From the NCBI GenBank assembly GCA_964034945.1, contig OZ035961.1, positions 22,249,661-22,313,660 of the forward strand: a stretch of 64,000 bases of DNA, given 5' to 3'. Made by a program: the position numbers and the translations under genes. The number at the start of each line of letters is the position of its first letter. Position 1 is the stretch's first letter. Below the pieces are notes generated by a model. It was not told the origin of the DNA and made no database searches. It saw nothing but the letters and a program-made list of their open reading frames with translations. Shown here one piece after another: positions 46,980 through 57,316 of the stretch. This stretch comes from Chrysopilus asiliformis. Lineage: Eukaryota > Arthropoda > Insecta > Diptera > Rhagionidae.

Positions 46980-47122
46980 CTAGGCATCACAGTAATTTTT
47001 ACTAGGCATCACAGTAATTTTTACTGTGAATCCCAGTACTTTTACTGGGATCCCCAGTAATTTTACTGGGATCCCCAGTAATTTTACTGGGATCCCCAGT
47101 AATTTTACTGGGATCCCCAGTA
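46980..47122. repeat. 21 bp palindromic tandem array in the 3.2 kb element
   Basis: TACTGGGATCCCCAGTAATTT repeats with a 21 bp period about four times (47037-47122), preceded by two TTTTTACTAGGCATCACAGT variants. Each unit contains inverted TACTGGG/CCCAGTA halves. Confidence 0.92.
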
Positions 47123-47883
47123 AACACTTTTTTCTATTTGATTTGCTTTTGGGTGACCAGCTTTAAATTTTGTACGCATAATTGCAAATAAACCTTTACA
47201 TAACATTTATTGCTTCCTGTTTTTTTTTTCAATTTTTTGTATTATTTTAATTACGTTGCACCATAAAGATCAGCCTGAAATTATTTTCTAAACTTTTAGA
47301 ATACTTTCAAGCGGTTTTTCACGATTTTTTTTTGCAATTTCTTTGGAGTTTTTACGTTGTTAAATGGTTCCTTACAAAATATGTCAATAATAATAATAGC
47401 AGACACTAACTATCTTTTAGAAATGTGTCGATTTGGTACCCACTGATTCTCTTTTATATGTTTTTTCGTTTTCCAACTCGTAACTAGACACCAATTGTAG
47501 AAACTTTACAAAACTTTTTTTGTTCCTATTTTTGTCTCAGTATTTTTGTCTCACAATTTTTGTATCTATCAAAATTAAATCTATCTCTCCGACGTTAGCA
47601 CACGAGAATTTTCTTTATTAATGTAAATAAAATATTTTTTTCCAACCGCATAATGATCAAGTGAAAAGTTTTTCAAAAAATAACCTACAACTTCTGGTAA
47701 CACTACAATTTTTACGTCACGCAATATTTTTTTACGAGAAAAAAAAATTACTGGGATTCTAAGTAAATTTTACTGGGAATCCGAGTAAATTTCGAAACAC
47801 ATCAGCTTTGGAAAGCCAGATTCTCGTCATTCTTCAAGTGAAAGTCATTGCTGACAGATATTTTTAATCCAGTGCGCAAGTGA

Positions 47884-47965
47884 AATGTGTGAAAAACAAG
47901 TGCGAGAATTAAGAATTTTCCTCGAAAAGGAAGGAGTTAAACAGGAGATCATTGATAAGTGTTCA
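47884..47965 (+). CDS. possible first coding exon with SAM-like start, inside the 3.2 kb element
   Basis: ATG at 47884 reads MCEKQVRELRIFLEKEG, then VKQEIIDKCS, and ends at a textbook donor (TCAG|GTAAGTG, 47966). The short amphipathic pattern (RELRIFLEKEGVKQEIIDK) resembles helices 1-2 of a sterile alpha motif. A candidate next exon after TTTTTCAG (48298) fails in the expected phase (DKT, stop), though another frame there gives TDESFLRILRHKNFSS, which would suit the next part of a SAM fold after a frameshift. So this is either a decayed gene or one whose structure I have misread. The SAM assignment is inference from a short stretch. Confidence 0.35.
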
Positions 47966-48622
47966 GGTAAGTGAATTTCTACACTTTTTAACACGAGAAA
48001 TTTATTTAGATTTTCATGTTTCATTTGCGAACACGGGTAGCCATGCGAAAACCGTTTTTTTTCATTATTCTAGCTCCGTTTTGTGATTGTTTATTTTGTA
48101 ATAGTATTGAGTGCGGGGTTTTCGACAATACTCGAATTTCCTTTTTCATAATTTTACTAAAATTTCAATGTTTTGCCAATAAGCAATTTTTCAAGGAGCG
48201 GGGTATAAAAGTGGCTTGCAAATGCAATATATTAGAATGTATTTTTCACAATTTTTCTTATATAGTTTTTTTAATGCACAATAATTTTGTTTTTCAGATA
48301 AAACTTGATTTCAAATTGTTTTTTTTTTGAAAAAACCGACGAATCATTTCTACGAATACTGAGACACAAGAATTTTTCTTCAAAAAATTGGGAACTTCTA
48401 TAACGTCATCCGTCAATAAAAAAAAAGATGCGGGAAAATTTGGGAATAAATCCTGGATTTAAAAATTTTTCAAATGTAAGTATTAGGAAAGCCATACAAT
48501 ATTGAAAGTCTCAGAAAATTAAATAATTTCTGAGTTTCTGAGAGGGATAAAAATTATATATCCTGAATTTATTTTTAAAAGAATGTTATTTAATTTAGTT
48601 ATTTTCTTTTGTTTTTACTTAG

Positions 48623-48737
48623 AAAGACGTGAATGTTAATTCAACAATTCCAAACACTGGACTCAGTCAGCCTTATTCAGTTTTGCAGGGAAATCCGGAT
48701 ACGGGAGCGATTTTTCACCTTGTCATAGAGACAAATA
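48623..48737 (+). CDS. possible downstream exon inside the 3.2 kb element
   Basis: Bounded by a good acceptor (TTTTGTTTTTACTTAG) and donor (AAATA|GTAAGC). Only one frame is open throughout: KDVNVNSTIPNTGLSQPYSV, then LQGNPDTGAIFHLVIETN. The product is low in bias and coding-like. No domain recognised. Together with the exon at 47884 it suggests the element carries, or captured, part of a spliced gene. AATAAA follows near 48773, so the donor may be unused and this a terminal exon (stop after ...FVTGIIQRI). Confidence 0.35.
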
Positions 48738-48869
48738 GTAAGCGTTTTGTTACAGGCATTATACAACGAATTTAATAAATATATTGTATTGTGAAATGAA
48801 TGTCGACTTTTATTACATATTTTTTATTCAAGTTTTCTGCGTTACTTGGATCGAAGAAAAGGTAGTTCA

Positions 48870-49260
48870 GTTTTACTGCGGCGTCAGTAAAATTTACTCG
48901 GATTTCCCAATAAAATTTACTCGGATTTCCCAATAAAATTTACTGGGAGTACAGTAAAAAGGTTTCAAATTTACTGCGGCGTCAGTAAAATTTACTTGGA
49001 TTTCCCAATAAAATTTACTGGGATTTCCCAATAAAATTTACTGGGAGTACAGTAAAAAGGTTTCAAATTTACTGCGGCGTCAGTAAAATTTACTTGGATT
49101 TCCCAATAAAATTTACTGGGAGTGCAGTAAAAAGTTTTCAGATTTACTACGGCGTCAGTAAAATTTACTTGGATTTCCCAATAAAATTTACTGGGAGTGC
49201 AGTAAAAAAGGGTCAGATTTACTGCAGTTTCAGTAAAATTTACTCGGATTTCCCAGTAAA
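48870..49260. repeat. 75 bp repeat array near the right end of the 3.2 kb element
   Basis: The unit contains TTTACTGCGGCGTCAGTAAA, then TTTACTTGGATTTCCCAATA, AATTTACTGGGAGTACAGT and AAAAGG. Three units of about 75 bp occupy 49070-49260 and longer variants lie to their left. The minus-strand 92-codon ORF of 25-residue repeats is a shadow of the array. Confidence 0.88.
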
Positions 49261-50384
49261 AATTCTGCATATATTACTGATAGTCCAGTAAATTTTACTA
49301 GGGCTCCTAGTAATATATTACGAATTTCCTAAGATATTCCAGTTTTCCAGTGCGGATATTTTAATGGGACTCACTCAAAATATTTACTGGGAGGATCAGT
49401 ATTTTTTTTTTACTGGGAGGGAACAGTAAAATTTACTGTACTTCATCGTGGTTGTCTTTTTACTGGGCTCCCAGTAAAATCTGGTTTAGAGTGTATATTA
49501 ACTTTGCCTTACCGTTTGTAACGCCAAGATCCCGTCATCACACACAAAAATGAATTACACCAGTGTGTTTAGAATGATAAAATTAATTAATTTTCGCATG
49601 TCCGTCCGTCCGTCTGTCCGTCCGTCTGTCCGTCCGTCTGTCCGTCCGTCTGTCCGTCCGTCTGTCCGTCGGTCCGTCCGTCCGTCTGTCCGTCTGTCCG
49701 TCTGTGGCGCAGATTGCGGGCGCATGGATTGAGCTAGAGACTTGAAATTTTGCGCAGATACGTTTTTCGTAAAATGTGAGGCTAAGTTCGTTAATGGGCA
49801 AAAATGGACCATTAGGGGGGGTACCCCCCATAGGAACGAAAATGTTTTTCGCGAATATCTCAAAAACTGTGCATCCTATCAAAAAAGTGCAAGAACAAAA
49901 GTTATTTAGAATATGATTCTACATATATCTCCCATACATCAAAATCCGATTGGAACAAGTTTTAAAAAAATCTTTTTGGAAAATTTGAATTCAAATGAAA
50001 TTTGGATACGCAGTTCAATTAAATCACCATACGGGTTTTCAATAATTGCCAGATTGGCAATTATAGCTTTTGTTATGTTTAAAGATACAAGCAGAGTTGT
50101 GCAGATTGTTTACAAAACGTATTTTAGTAATAGTTTACCTGTAAAAAATTGTTTACATGCACCAAAATCACAGTAAACAATGTGAATAATTGTTTTTTCC
50201 TTTTTCTGGGCAATATTAAAATTATAATTTTGAAACCAGCAAATCAAAACGTAAGACAAAAACAAAAACTCAAACATTTTTTCATACTTTCTATTAACTT
50301 CACTGGCGGAAGAATAAAACGCGAGAAAGCCTTGGACCTAACACCATGAATTTTTTTGTGAATAAGTTTTACAAAAATTTTAGT

Positions 50385-50763
50385 TTTCTATCAACTTTTG
50401 GAAAAGTAACGGTAGCTATTATAACGGATATCTCCCATACAATTTGTTTGAAGAACAATTTTTTGAAAATATCACGAAACCTATGCGCTTTTGGGAAAAA
50501 ATGATTATAAGAAGGTTTAAACGATATAAAATTTTCCACATTTTTTGCTTTATCGGTTTTTTTTGTATCTCTAACGGTTCTAAAGATATTTCAAATAAAT
50601 TCAAATCTCTCGAAAAAATCTCTCGAAAACTATGCACTGGTATGAAAAAATGCATATATCCAAATTTCTAGGAATTAAAATTTTCTACATTTTTTGCTTT
50701 AACGAGTTTTACATATCTTTAACGGTTATCAAGATATTTGAAAAAATAATATTTCGTCGGCTA
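50385..50763 (-). repeat. dispersed repeat family D copy (D3)
   Basis: In reverse orientation relative to D1: AACTTTTGGAAAAGTAACGG, TAGCTATTATAACGG, CTATGCGCTTTTGGGAAAAA, AAAATTTTCCACATTTTTTG, CGGTTCTAAAGATATTTCAA, repeated about twice with a unit near 130 bp. Ends next to the hairpin element. Confidence 0.65.
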
Positions 50764-51000
50764 AAAGTGAAATTGTGCTAAGTCCATTATACCAAATTTT
50801 CCAGAAGAGCAATAAAAAGCCTTGTTAAATCATTTTAATTTTCATTTAAAGAAAACAGAGTCTCATTTAAATAAAACTGAGCCCAATTTTTCTTTTTCAA
50901 GAAAACTCAGTGTTATTGAAAGAGAATTAAAACGATTTAAGAAGGTTTTCATTGCTCTTCTGGAAAATTATACCAAATGGACTTAGCACAATTTCACTCT
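50764..51000. mobile_element. hairpin MITE, TA (or TTAA) flanked
   Basis: A 237 bp element. Left AAAGTGAAATTGTGCTAAGT and right (inverse) AGAGTGAAATTGTGCTAAGT continue through CCAGAAGAGCAAT and AAATCRTTTTAATTYTC, giving arms of about 80-90 bp with few differences. TA lies on both sides (50762-50763, 51001-51002). With CTAA/TTAA flanks a mutated TTAA target is also possible. Non-coding. Confidence 0.75.
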
Positions 51001-51284
51001 TAAGGCTTTCCTCCATTACCATTTCTGTAACTGCAAAAAAATGCAGAAAACTAGAGCAAGATAGACTTATGTAGATCTAAAAAGGAATGACTGAATACAA
51101 GTTAAACGCTATCCCTTCCAGTTTTACAATTTTATAGCAATCATATCAAACCTTATGCTATGAATATAATGTTCAAATTGGCATGGTAACAAAGCTTTTG
51201 ACTATGCATGCGAAGGAGAAAAATGACATCACGCTATAATAACAGTTTGAATGTGTCCGTGCTTACTATTCACTTACAGGGACA

Positions 51285-51551
51285 ATGTGTGATTGTAGTA
51301 GAAATCGCCATAAAATCGCCATAAAAAACAGGGGAAATTATTCTTGCAGTTGCCGACAAATTTTTGCAGTTGATTCTTATCTCCCTTTCTCGTCAACGTA
51401 TCTTCACATAAATGTGTCTCTATTTTTTTGCAGTTGCCGAAGTCATGGTAATGGAGGGCGGCCTTTAGCCGACGATATGTATTGCAGAGAAAAGTTTTGT
51501 GTTAATCATTGTTGTATTAATAGCATAACTACACCTACGTTTCCTTTCTGA
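51285..51551 (+). other. cysteine-rich ORF, possible terminal exon of a small secreted protein
   Basis: The 88-codon frame has Cys in MCDCSRNRHK, YSCSCRQ, FFCSCRSHGNGG and a dense C-terminal part MYCREKFCVNHCCINS, then a stop followed by AATAAA (about 51557). Two places match polypyrimidine-AG acceptors: TATTTTTTTGCAG before TTGCCGAAG (51437) and TTCACTTACAG (51279). Using the 51437 acceptor would give a final exon with spacing C-x15-C-x4-C-x3-CC, knottin- or defensin-like in style but matching no family I can name. The repeated TTGCAGTTGCCGA near 51345 and 51427 suggests an internal duplication. Plausible, unproven. Confidence 0.25.
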
Positions 51552-51569
51552 TCCAAATAAACAACGCCT

Positions 51570-53440
51570 AAAATAAGCTAACTAGACCAAAAAAAATCCA
51601 ACAGGTAATTAACGTTGTTTTCGGCGCAATTCTTCGAATGTCATATTTTTAACGTAAAATATTTTGAAAATGATACCTCAAATAATACTATGTTTCCATC
51701 TGCTTATTATTTACTGAAATCATTTTCGTAAATATAATAATTATTACGCATTACTTGGAATCAGATGCTAAATATGGAGTACAAACGTATAAGATATTAA
51801 ATTACTAAAAATGTTAACAGAAAATTAGTAACTTCCTAACCACTCAACCATAAAACCGAGATTCAAAAAAAAAATGGAAATAATATCTAAATTCAACAAT
51901 AATAATAATAATACCCGCGAGATAAATTTCACTTATAGTAATTTGACATATATTCCATGAATCTCGATTGAGGATCACTTTCTCATTCTAACGAGCAAAT
52001 CAAATCGAACGTTTCAATTGAACAAAGTGTACGTGAGCTCTTTGTTAGCGCATGGAGACATGCCGAGATGAAAATATCAGTTCCAGCTACGTCGCCGTAC
52101 TGTAAGATTTATGCCTGTGTACAGGGAAAAGTTGATCATATGTTTTTCCATATCAAGAAATAAATGCCGATCATGAAAATTTCCCGCATATAAATCACCA
52201 TATCGCCGACATGCCATAATAAATTCCATATCTCTTTTGTCTTGGGTGTATTTTTATGGGTTGGACGATATCCACCTGACGCCTAAAGGTACCGAGATAC
52301 CCGTATTTACCTATAGTTTCAATGTGATTTTCATAAATTCTATACGATCAAAATCGATCAATTGATTCGGTTTTCCATTTCAGTGGTTAATTTTGCGGCT
52401 TTCAATTTGGTATTGGGATATAGAAAATGGGGAGGCGTACAAGTGCTGCAGTAACCCAGAAAAGTCACTTTCATCTCACCTGCCCGAGGGCAACAAGTGA
52501 ATCTCTCAGGTGGTTTTCACTGATGCCATTTAGACGCGGCGATCGTGAACGATCCAAGCCGATCCGTTCGAATCCACCGATGAATTCATTAATTTTTTTT
52601 TGCGGCGGCGATAATGATTCTACTATAATGTTCTCCTCTCACCTCTTCAATTATACCTACAGCAAAGCAGTGACGATGGATGGCAATACCTTTTTGCACA
52701 GAATGTAGGTATCACAGATTGATGCACGTGAGATTTACTTGATGATTGATAACTCGCCGCATGTGTCAAAGAATGTACGTTTAGTTCACGTTTCTTGATA
52801 TGTGATTAAAAGATTGTATACGCCACAGGTTTTTCATCGAGTGAAACTCATTTCACAGTCAAATGGGTGGCTAAATAGCGATTTTTCTGCTGGCTTCATT
52901 TCTTAGTGGATGAAAATTAAATGAAATGATCCACGACACCTTTCGGTTTCGGTGAAAATAAAATCCAACATGTAATTATAATTAAAGACGTACGTATATG
53001 GCAAAGTCATTTTGAAGAAGAGAAACAAGGAAGAAAAAAAGCCGTCTAACAAGAATTTTTATTTAATTTTTTTTTAAATGTAATTTCAGTAAAGTTGGTC
53101 AGTATCAGTTTTCCTTTCACAACAAACAACTTTCAATTATCATCTTTAAAAGGCAATGGAGTAATTAAACACTTTATCTATGGCGAAATATTTTAATTGC
53201 AAATTAAGAAAAACTTTACAGTTAGATGGATTTAAATTTACACGAAAAACCACTTTCGTCTTTCTCTTATGACGAAATAAAATTTGATTAATTAACAGAT
53301 TCATAAAAATCTACGCAAGTAACCAGAAAAATTACTTCGTTCTGTAGGTAATGAAAATAATTTCACTTAAAAGAAATTATTTAATGGTAACTGCCATTCG
53401 ATTAAAGGGCTCTAAGATTTTTTAAATTTCTCTTAATTCT
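51570..53440. other. single-copy DNA, partly GC-richer; candidate exon or regulatory block
   Basis: About 51,950-52,960 is unlike the surrounding repeats: higher complexity and richer in CG words (GCCGTACTG, GACGCGGCGATCG, GCGGCGGCGATAATG). An ATG frame at 52427-52708 (93 codons, start MGRRTSAAVTQK) has Arg-rich content but no domain. A TTTTCCATTTCAG acceptor (about 52384) opens another short frame (LILRLSIWYWDIENGEAYKC) that ends after 42 codons. Neither can be assigned. Confidence 0.25.
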
Positions 53441-53444
53441 TTAA

Positions 53445-53695
53445 CACGTTCGTGACATTTGCTTTTTCAACTTTTTTTACATTTGGACATCGTGTACCAC
53501 GGGTGGTACACTAGCGATTTGTTTTCTGGCGGTTGTGCGCCATCGGTGGTACACGGTGCGTGTTTTTCATATCACTTCATAAAATACTGACAATTTATGT
53601 TAAAACTATGTTTTTATACTTACGACTGTCAGGAATATTCAAAAATCGATTACACTATGCATGTACCACTGGTGGTACACGATGTCACGAACGTG
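53445..53695. mobile_element. TTAA-flanked MITE, T5
   Basis: A 251 bp element with ends CACGTTCGTGACAT / ATGTCACGAACGTG, TTAA at 53441-53444 and 53696-53699. Inside are palindromic GTGTACCACGGGTGGTACAC and GTACCACTGGTGGTAC plus another GGTGGTACAC half-site. Ends resemble T1 and T6. The ORF on the plus strand is a shadow. Confidence 0.88.
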
Positions 53696-53699
53696 TTAA

Positions 53700-56600
53700 A
53701 ACTGAATTCCGCATTATTATGCATTTTTTAAAATATTAAACAATAAAATAATTATTAACACTGTAGAACAGCGTTTTTCTTATTGGCAGACTTAAGTGAG
53801 TCTTAAGTGAGTAGGTTCTGAAAGACAATTTTGAGCTAAAATCTTTGCAGAACTATGTCGTCAATTTTTTTTTTAGTAATTGAACCTTAAAGTTGTCCAA
53901 GGATTTATGATTCAAGAAATTGCAATTTTTACGGTAGAATGTTGATCTATCTATTATTTTAAGGGTAATGAGCCCTACTGTCATTAGCAAAATACTATGA
54001 GAAACATTTCCTTCAAAAAGGACTAAAAGGATAATAAAAGTGTCCCTTTTCGACTTCACCGTTGTATAACACCTAAATGACTTCAAGTTTTCTAAAAATT
54101 ATATCTTTTTATTTTTCCCAACAATATTATGCACTGCCAACAATATTTTTGCGAAAAACTAATTTGTATAGGCTCTCATATACGCAAACAGATCCTAGAA
54201 AGTCGACCAAATTAATATTAGTTATTTGCAAATATCTTCTTTCTAGTACATGTGATGGAGAAAAATGTGAAGGCATTTCCTAGATAATTTTAATGGACTA
54301 CACTTGCTCCTCATAAGATTTTTACGTAAGTCGAGCCATTTAGGAGTTTTCCTATTTTTATTCTTTTCGTCCCTTTTGAGGGAAATATTTCTTATTGTAG
54401 TTTTGAAATGGTAGAAGTGCTCATTACTTTTAAAATAAGATTTCTTCTACGGTAAATATTGCAATTTCTATGAATTTTTGAATGTCAAATCCTTGGAAAA
54501 CTTTGGAGATCAATTACTAAAAAATTTTACGACAGAGACATATACAAAAGTTTTTCAGTTCAAATTTTTCTAAGGATAATTTTGATCTGAAAACTTTTGT
54601 ATATGGGTATGTCGTAAATTTTTTTTATTAATGTCAATATCAAGGTTTTTTTAGTGCACTCGATACTAGGGTATTTTTGGGGGTAATTTGGTATCTTCTG
54701 ACTGTGTTTGGCATAATTAAGCTGTACGTTCTTAGATACAGGGAGTGTCCCACAAATTTTTGAATCACCCAGCATTTTTTTAAACTAGAGGTGACCCAGA
54801 CAACCTCTTTCTATATTTCGATTTATCGGCGCCAAATTACCCAAAATCAGCTCTAGTCTTTTCGGTTAGTGCACCAAAACCATTGCCGTTGCTTTTAAAA
54901 TTTAACCGAAAAATTTAAAAAAAATGGATGAGCAAACGGAGATAATTATTTATTTCAATTTTTGTATACAAAACATGTGCCTACAACCGTTAACGCAATA
55001 CAATATTTATGAAAAAGTTTATTCAAAATTTCAGAGATATTCAAAACGCTTCGACTCAAACCGTTACTAAAAAAATCCTCTTTAGTGGAAAAAAGGTGCC
55101 GATAACAGCCAGTTTTACATAAAAATGTTGCCTGCAAAACACATTTATGCCACATAAAAACACTTCAAAATGAATAAAAATAAAATTCCATTTAACAAAC
55201 TTCAAACACAGCACAGTAAGGATTTTCTCTCATTTCACCTTTCCAAGTAAGAAGTTTGCATTAGCGTGGATTTTACATAGAAATCGAATCCTTATTCGAA
55301 GCTTTCAACTCCAATTGACTTCTTTATGTTCCAGGAAAATCATAACATTGTCGTGTGCCTTCTCTAACTCAGCAATAAATGCAACATAGAAAAAGAAATT
55401 TAAAGCCAATATCTCTTCGTGTAAGCTGCCTGTAAAGGTAAATCAATCTTTCTACTATGCTTTGCTGTAAACGAGAAACTTTTTATGCGGCGCCCATTGA
55501 TGAGTTAAGCATAAAAAAGGTAATCATAAAATGTTTAAGGTTCACAGAGTCGATATAAAAGGCATGGAAAGTGTGACGTCGCCCACTTTGGAAATAGTAC
55601 GATGCATATTTATACACGCATGTCGCTTTCTTAGCCATATAAAAATACAAAGTATCTCTTGATGAGTTTTTATCCAGATAAAAGATAGTGCTGCTTTTTT
55701 ATGCTGTTGGCATAGCATAAAAGCATAAGGAATTAATCGGAAGTAGGCCATTCAATGGCAATGGTTAAGGTCAAGAAACCTTTTCAGTGTCTTTTACATT
55801 TTTTTTGGGTTGTTCATTTCGACCAGACCCGATGTCATGTATGTCAAGTTTTTTATTTCCTACATATTTAGTTTTGTTTTTTTGCGTTGTTGCAAAGTAT
55901 AGGTAGATGTAAGTATGTTGTATACCTTTCTATCCTCACCTGAACAGAATCTCCAATTTGTCGGACGAGCTGCTAACATATACGCTTTAAGAGACGTTTG
56001 TATATTTCCCAATTTTGGGATCTTTTTACCTTTTATTGCTAACTTAAGCGAATATAAAAGTGGATCAAGACACGACGATTACTTTCTACAGTCTAAGCGC
56101 TATTAAAGTGCAAATTTCGCAACATTTTTTCTACGCCCTAAACTCTCTACGAAAATTTGCCGCGATCTGCTTAAACGGAGTTCTTTTAGCGAAAAGCTTA
56201 ATATTTTACTTGAAGGCGAGACGAATTTTTTGACAGTAAAGGAAACCGCAAGTGAGAAAAAACCCCGACTTGGTTTTAAACTTAGTAAAAGCGAATGTCT
56301 AGAAAAACCAACGTCCATTCAGTAAAAAAAACTCGAACTCTATTCAGTTCAGTTGAAGAAAGTTTATCACCGCGAAATTCTTTTGGGGGATTATAGAATC
56401 CACTCAGGTGATTAAGAAGGGCGGCTATGTGGAGCATTAAATTTAATCGGTGAATGGTGCAAATCTCTGAAAGTTTTTATCGGCAAAGACATTCAATTAG
56501 AAATGCTCTGTCGAAAATGAAAGTAAAAAGAAATTGTTACAGAGTACGAAAGATAGATTTTAAATACAAATCAATATTTTTTTGAAGCCCAAAAATTCTA

Positions 56601-57105
56601 TTGTGAGCCATTGAAGCCCATATTTTACAATAAAGAAATTAAAATTAATAAAATTCTAATTGCCAATTGCTTATTGTCGGTTGTCCTGTAAAAAATTCGT
56701 GGATTTCTCACAAAAAATTGTTTGTTTCGGGTGTACGTCATTTTATCTATACCAAATATATAAAATAAATTTTCATTCAAAAATATTTCTGTATTTCTGG
56801 TTTAATCTCGTTAAATTTCATAAACATGTATTTCTGAAAAAATTAAATCCCTAAGATTTGACTAACTGGATCAAAAGTGCTCACTAATTTAATCATAATT
56901 GATATAATCTGGATATGAAAAAAATTTCGTGAGCAAGTTAAAATATTTTGGCACAAAACACTATATTTAAAAAAAATTGCGGTAAAATGGATTTTTTTTT
57001 CAGAAAAGTCACAAAAATAATATACAGTAGACCCTCGGTTCTGTGAACATTCGGTACACAGAGCGAAAAAATGGTAAATTTAATAATAGGGCATCGCAAT
57101 TATAA
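53700..57105. other. AT-rich single-copy DNA, no supported gene
   Basis: Includes the hairpin at 54520-54626 and a short TTAAGTGAGTC duplication near 53792. Minus-strand frames at 55542-55751 and 56103-56318 lack recognisable domains. Confidence 0.4.
54520..54626. repeat. hairpin repeat, about 40 bp arms
   Basis: AAAATTTTACGACAGAGACA, then TATACAAAAGTTTTTCAG, is mirrored by CTGAAAACTTTTGTATATGG and GTATGTCGTAAATTTT with a few changes. Loop about 30 bp. Probably a degraded MITE; flanking duplication unclear. Confidence 0.65.
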
Positions 57106-57109
57106 TTAA

Positions 57110-57316
57110 CACATTGACTGCTAGACCAATTTTGCAAAAATGTAAGGGAGATGCCAATACATGTAGACGTATGTAGAATGTACGTATGTATGAATGTATG
57201 TATATATGCATGTAGATTGTAGACCCAGCTATCGAAAATGATGGCCTTGGCCGCCCATGAATCATAGTGCCAATTTTCACTGGCTATCAAAAATGATAGC
57301 CATGGCAGTCAATGTG
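57110..57316. mobile_element. TTAA-flanked MITE, T6
   Basis: A 207 bp element with ends CACATTGACTGC / GCAGTCAATGTG, TTAA at 57106-57109 and 57317-57320. Inside, GGCTATCAAAAATGATAGCC is a near-palindrome and CAGCTATCGAAAATGATGG a diverged copy; a TATG/GTAT-rich stretch lies between. Non-coding; minus-strand ORFs here are shadows. Confidence 0.88.

Larger units (their letters stand above)
46257..49493. mobile_element. 3.2 kb CACT-ended, TA-duplicating element packed with ACTGGGA palindromes
   Basis: Ends are CACTCTAAACCAGA and its inverse TCTGGTTTAGAGTG. TA stands on both sides (46255-46256, 49494-49495), and A1 shows the unoccupied site GGGTATATTAAC. For about 300 bp inside the left end, at 46980-47122, and over about 600 bp inside the right end, CCCAGTAAAATTTTACTGGG-like palindromes recur dozens of times. 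CACT ends with long subterminal repeat arrays recall the CMC (En/Spm-Mirage-Chapaev) group; a 2 bp TA duplication points to Mirage or Tc1/mariner rather than classic CACTA (3 bp). No transposase frame was found. The centre (47,800-48,740) has exon-like pieces. Confidence 0.9.
46227..50080 (+). repeat. dispersed repeat family A copy (A4), split by a 3.2 kb element
   Basis: Left piece 46227-46256 (TATACCCGTATGGTGAAACC, AAAGGGTA) and right piece 49494-50080 (TATATTAACTTTGCC ... TTGCCAGATTGGCAATTATA, GCTTTTGTTATG) join to the uninterrupted order seen in A1. It includes a (GTCC/GTCT)n run (49597-49703) and a GGGGGGGGTACCCCCC palindrome near 49815. SVRPSVRP-type ORFs are translations of the simple repeat. 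Confidence 0.9.

Noticed and set aside
47029..47122. Regular short repeats as a CRISPR array
   Set aside because: The period is 21 bp with no variable spacers, the repeat lies inside a transposon, and the DNA is eukaryotic.
48992..49270. 92-codon ORF of 25-residue repeats (FYWEIQVNFTDAAVNL)
   Set aside because: A shadow of the 75 bp palindromic array; 75 is a multiple of three, so one frame stays open trivially.
49550..49882. ORFs on both strands reading SVRPSVRPSVRP or RRTDGRTDGRTD
   Set aside because: They translate the (GTCC/GTCT)n simple repeat of family A; the same happens at 27,882-28,160. Not genes.
52570..52600. GTTCGAATCC as a tRNA T-arm
   Set aside because: No matching acceptor, D-arm or anticodon arm could be folded around it.
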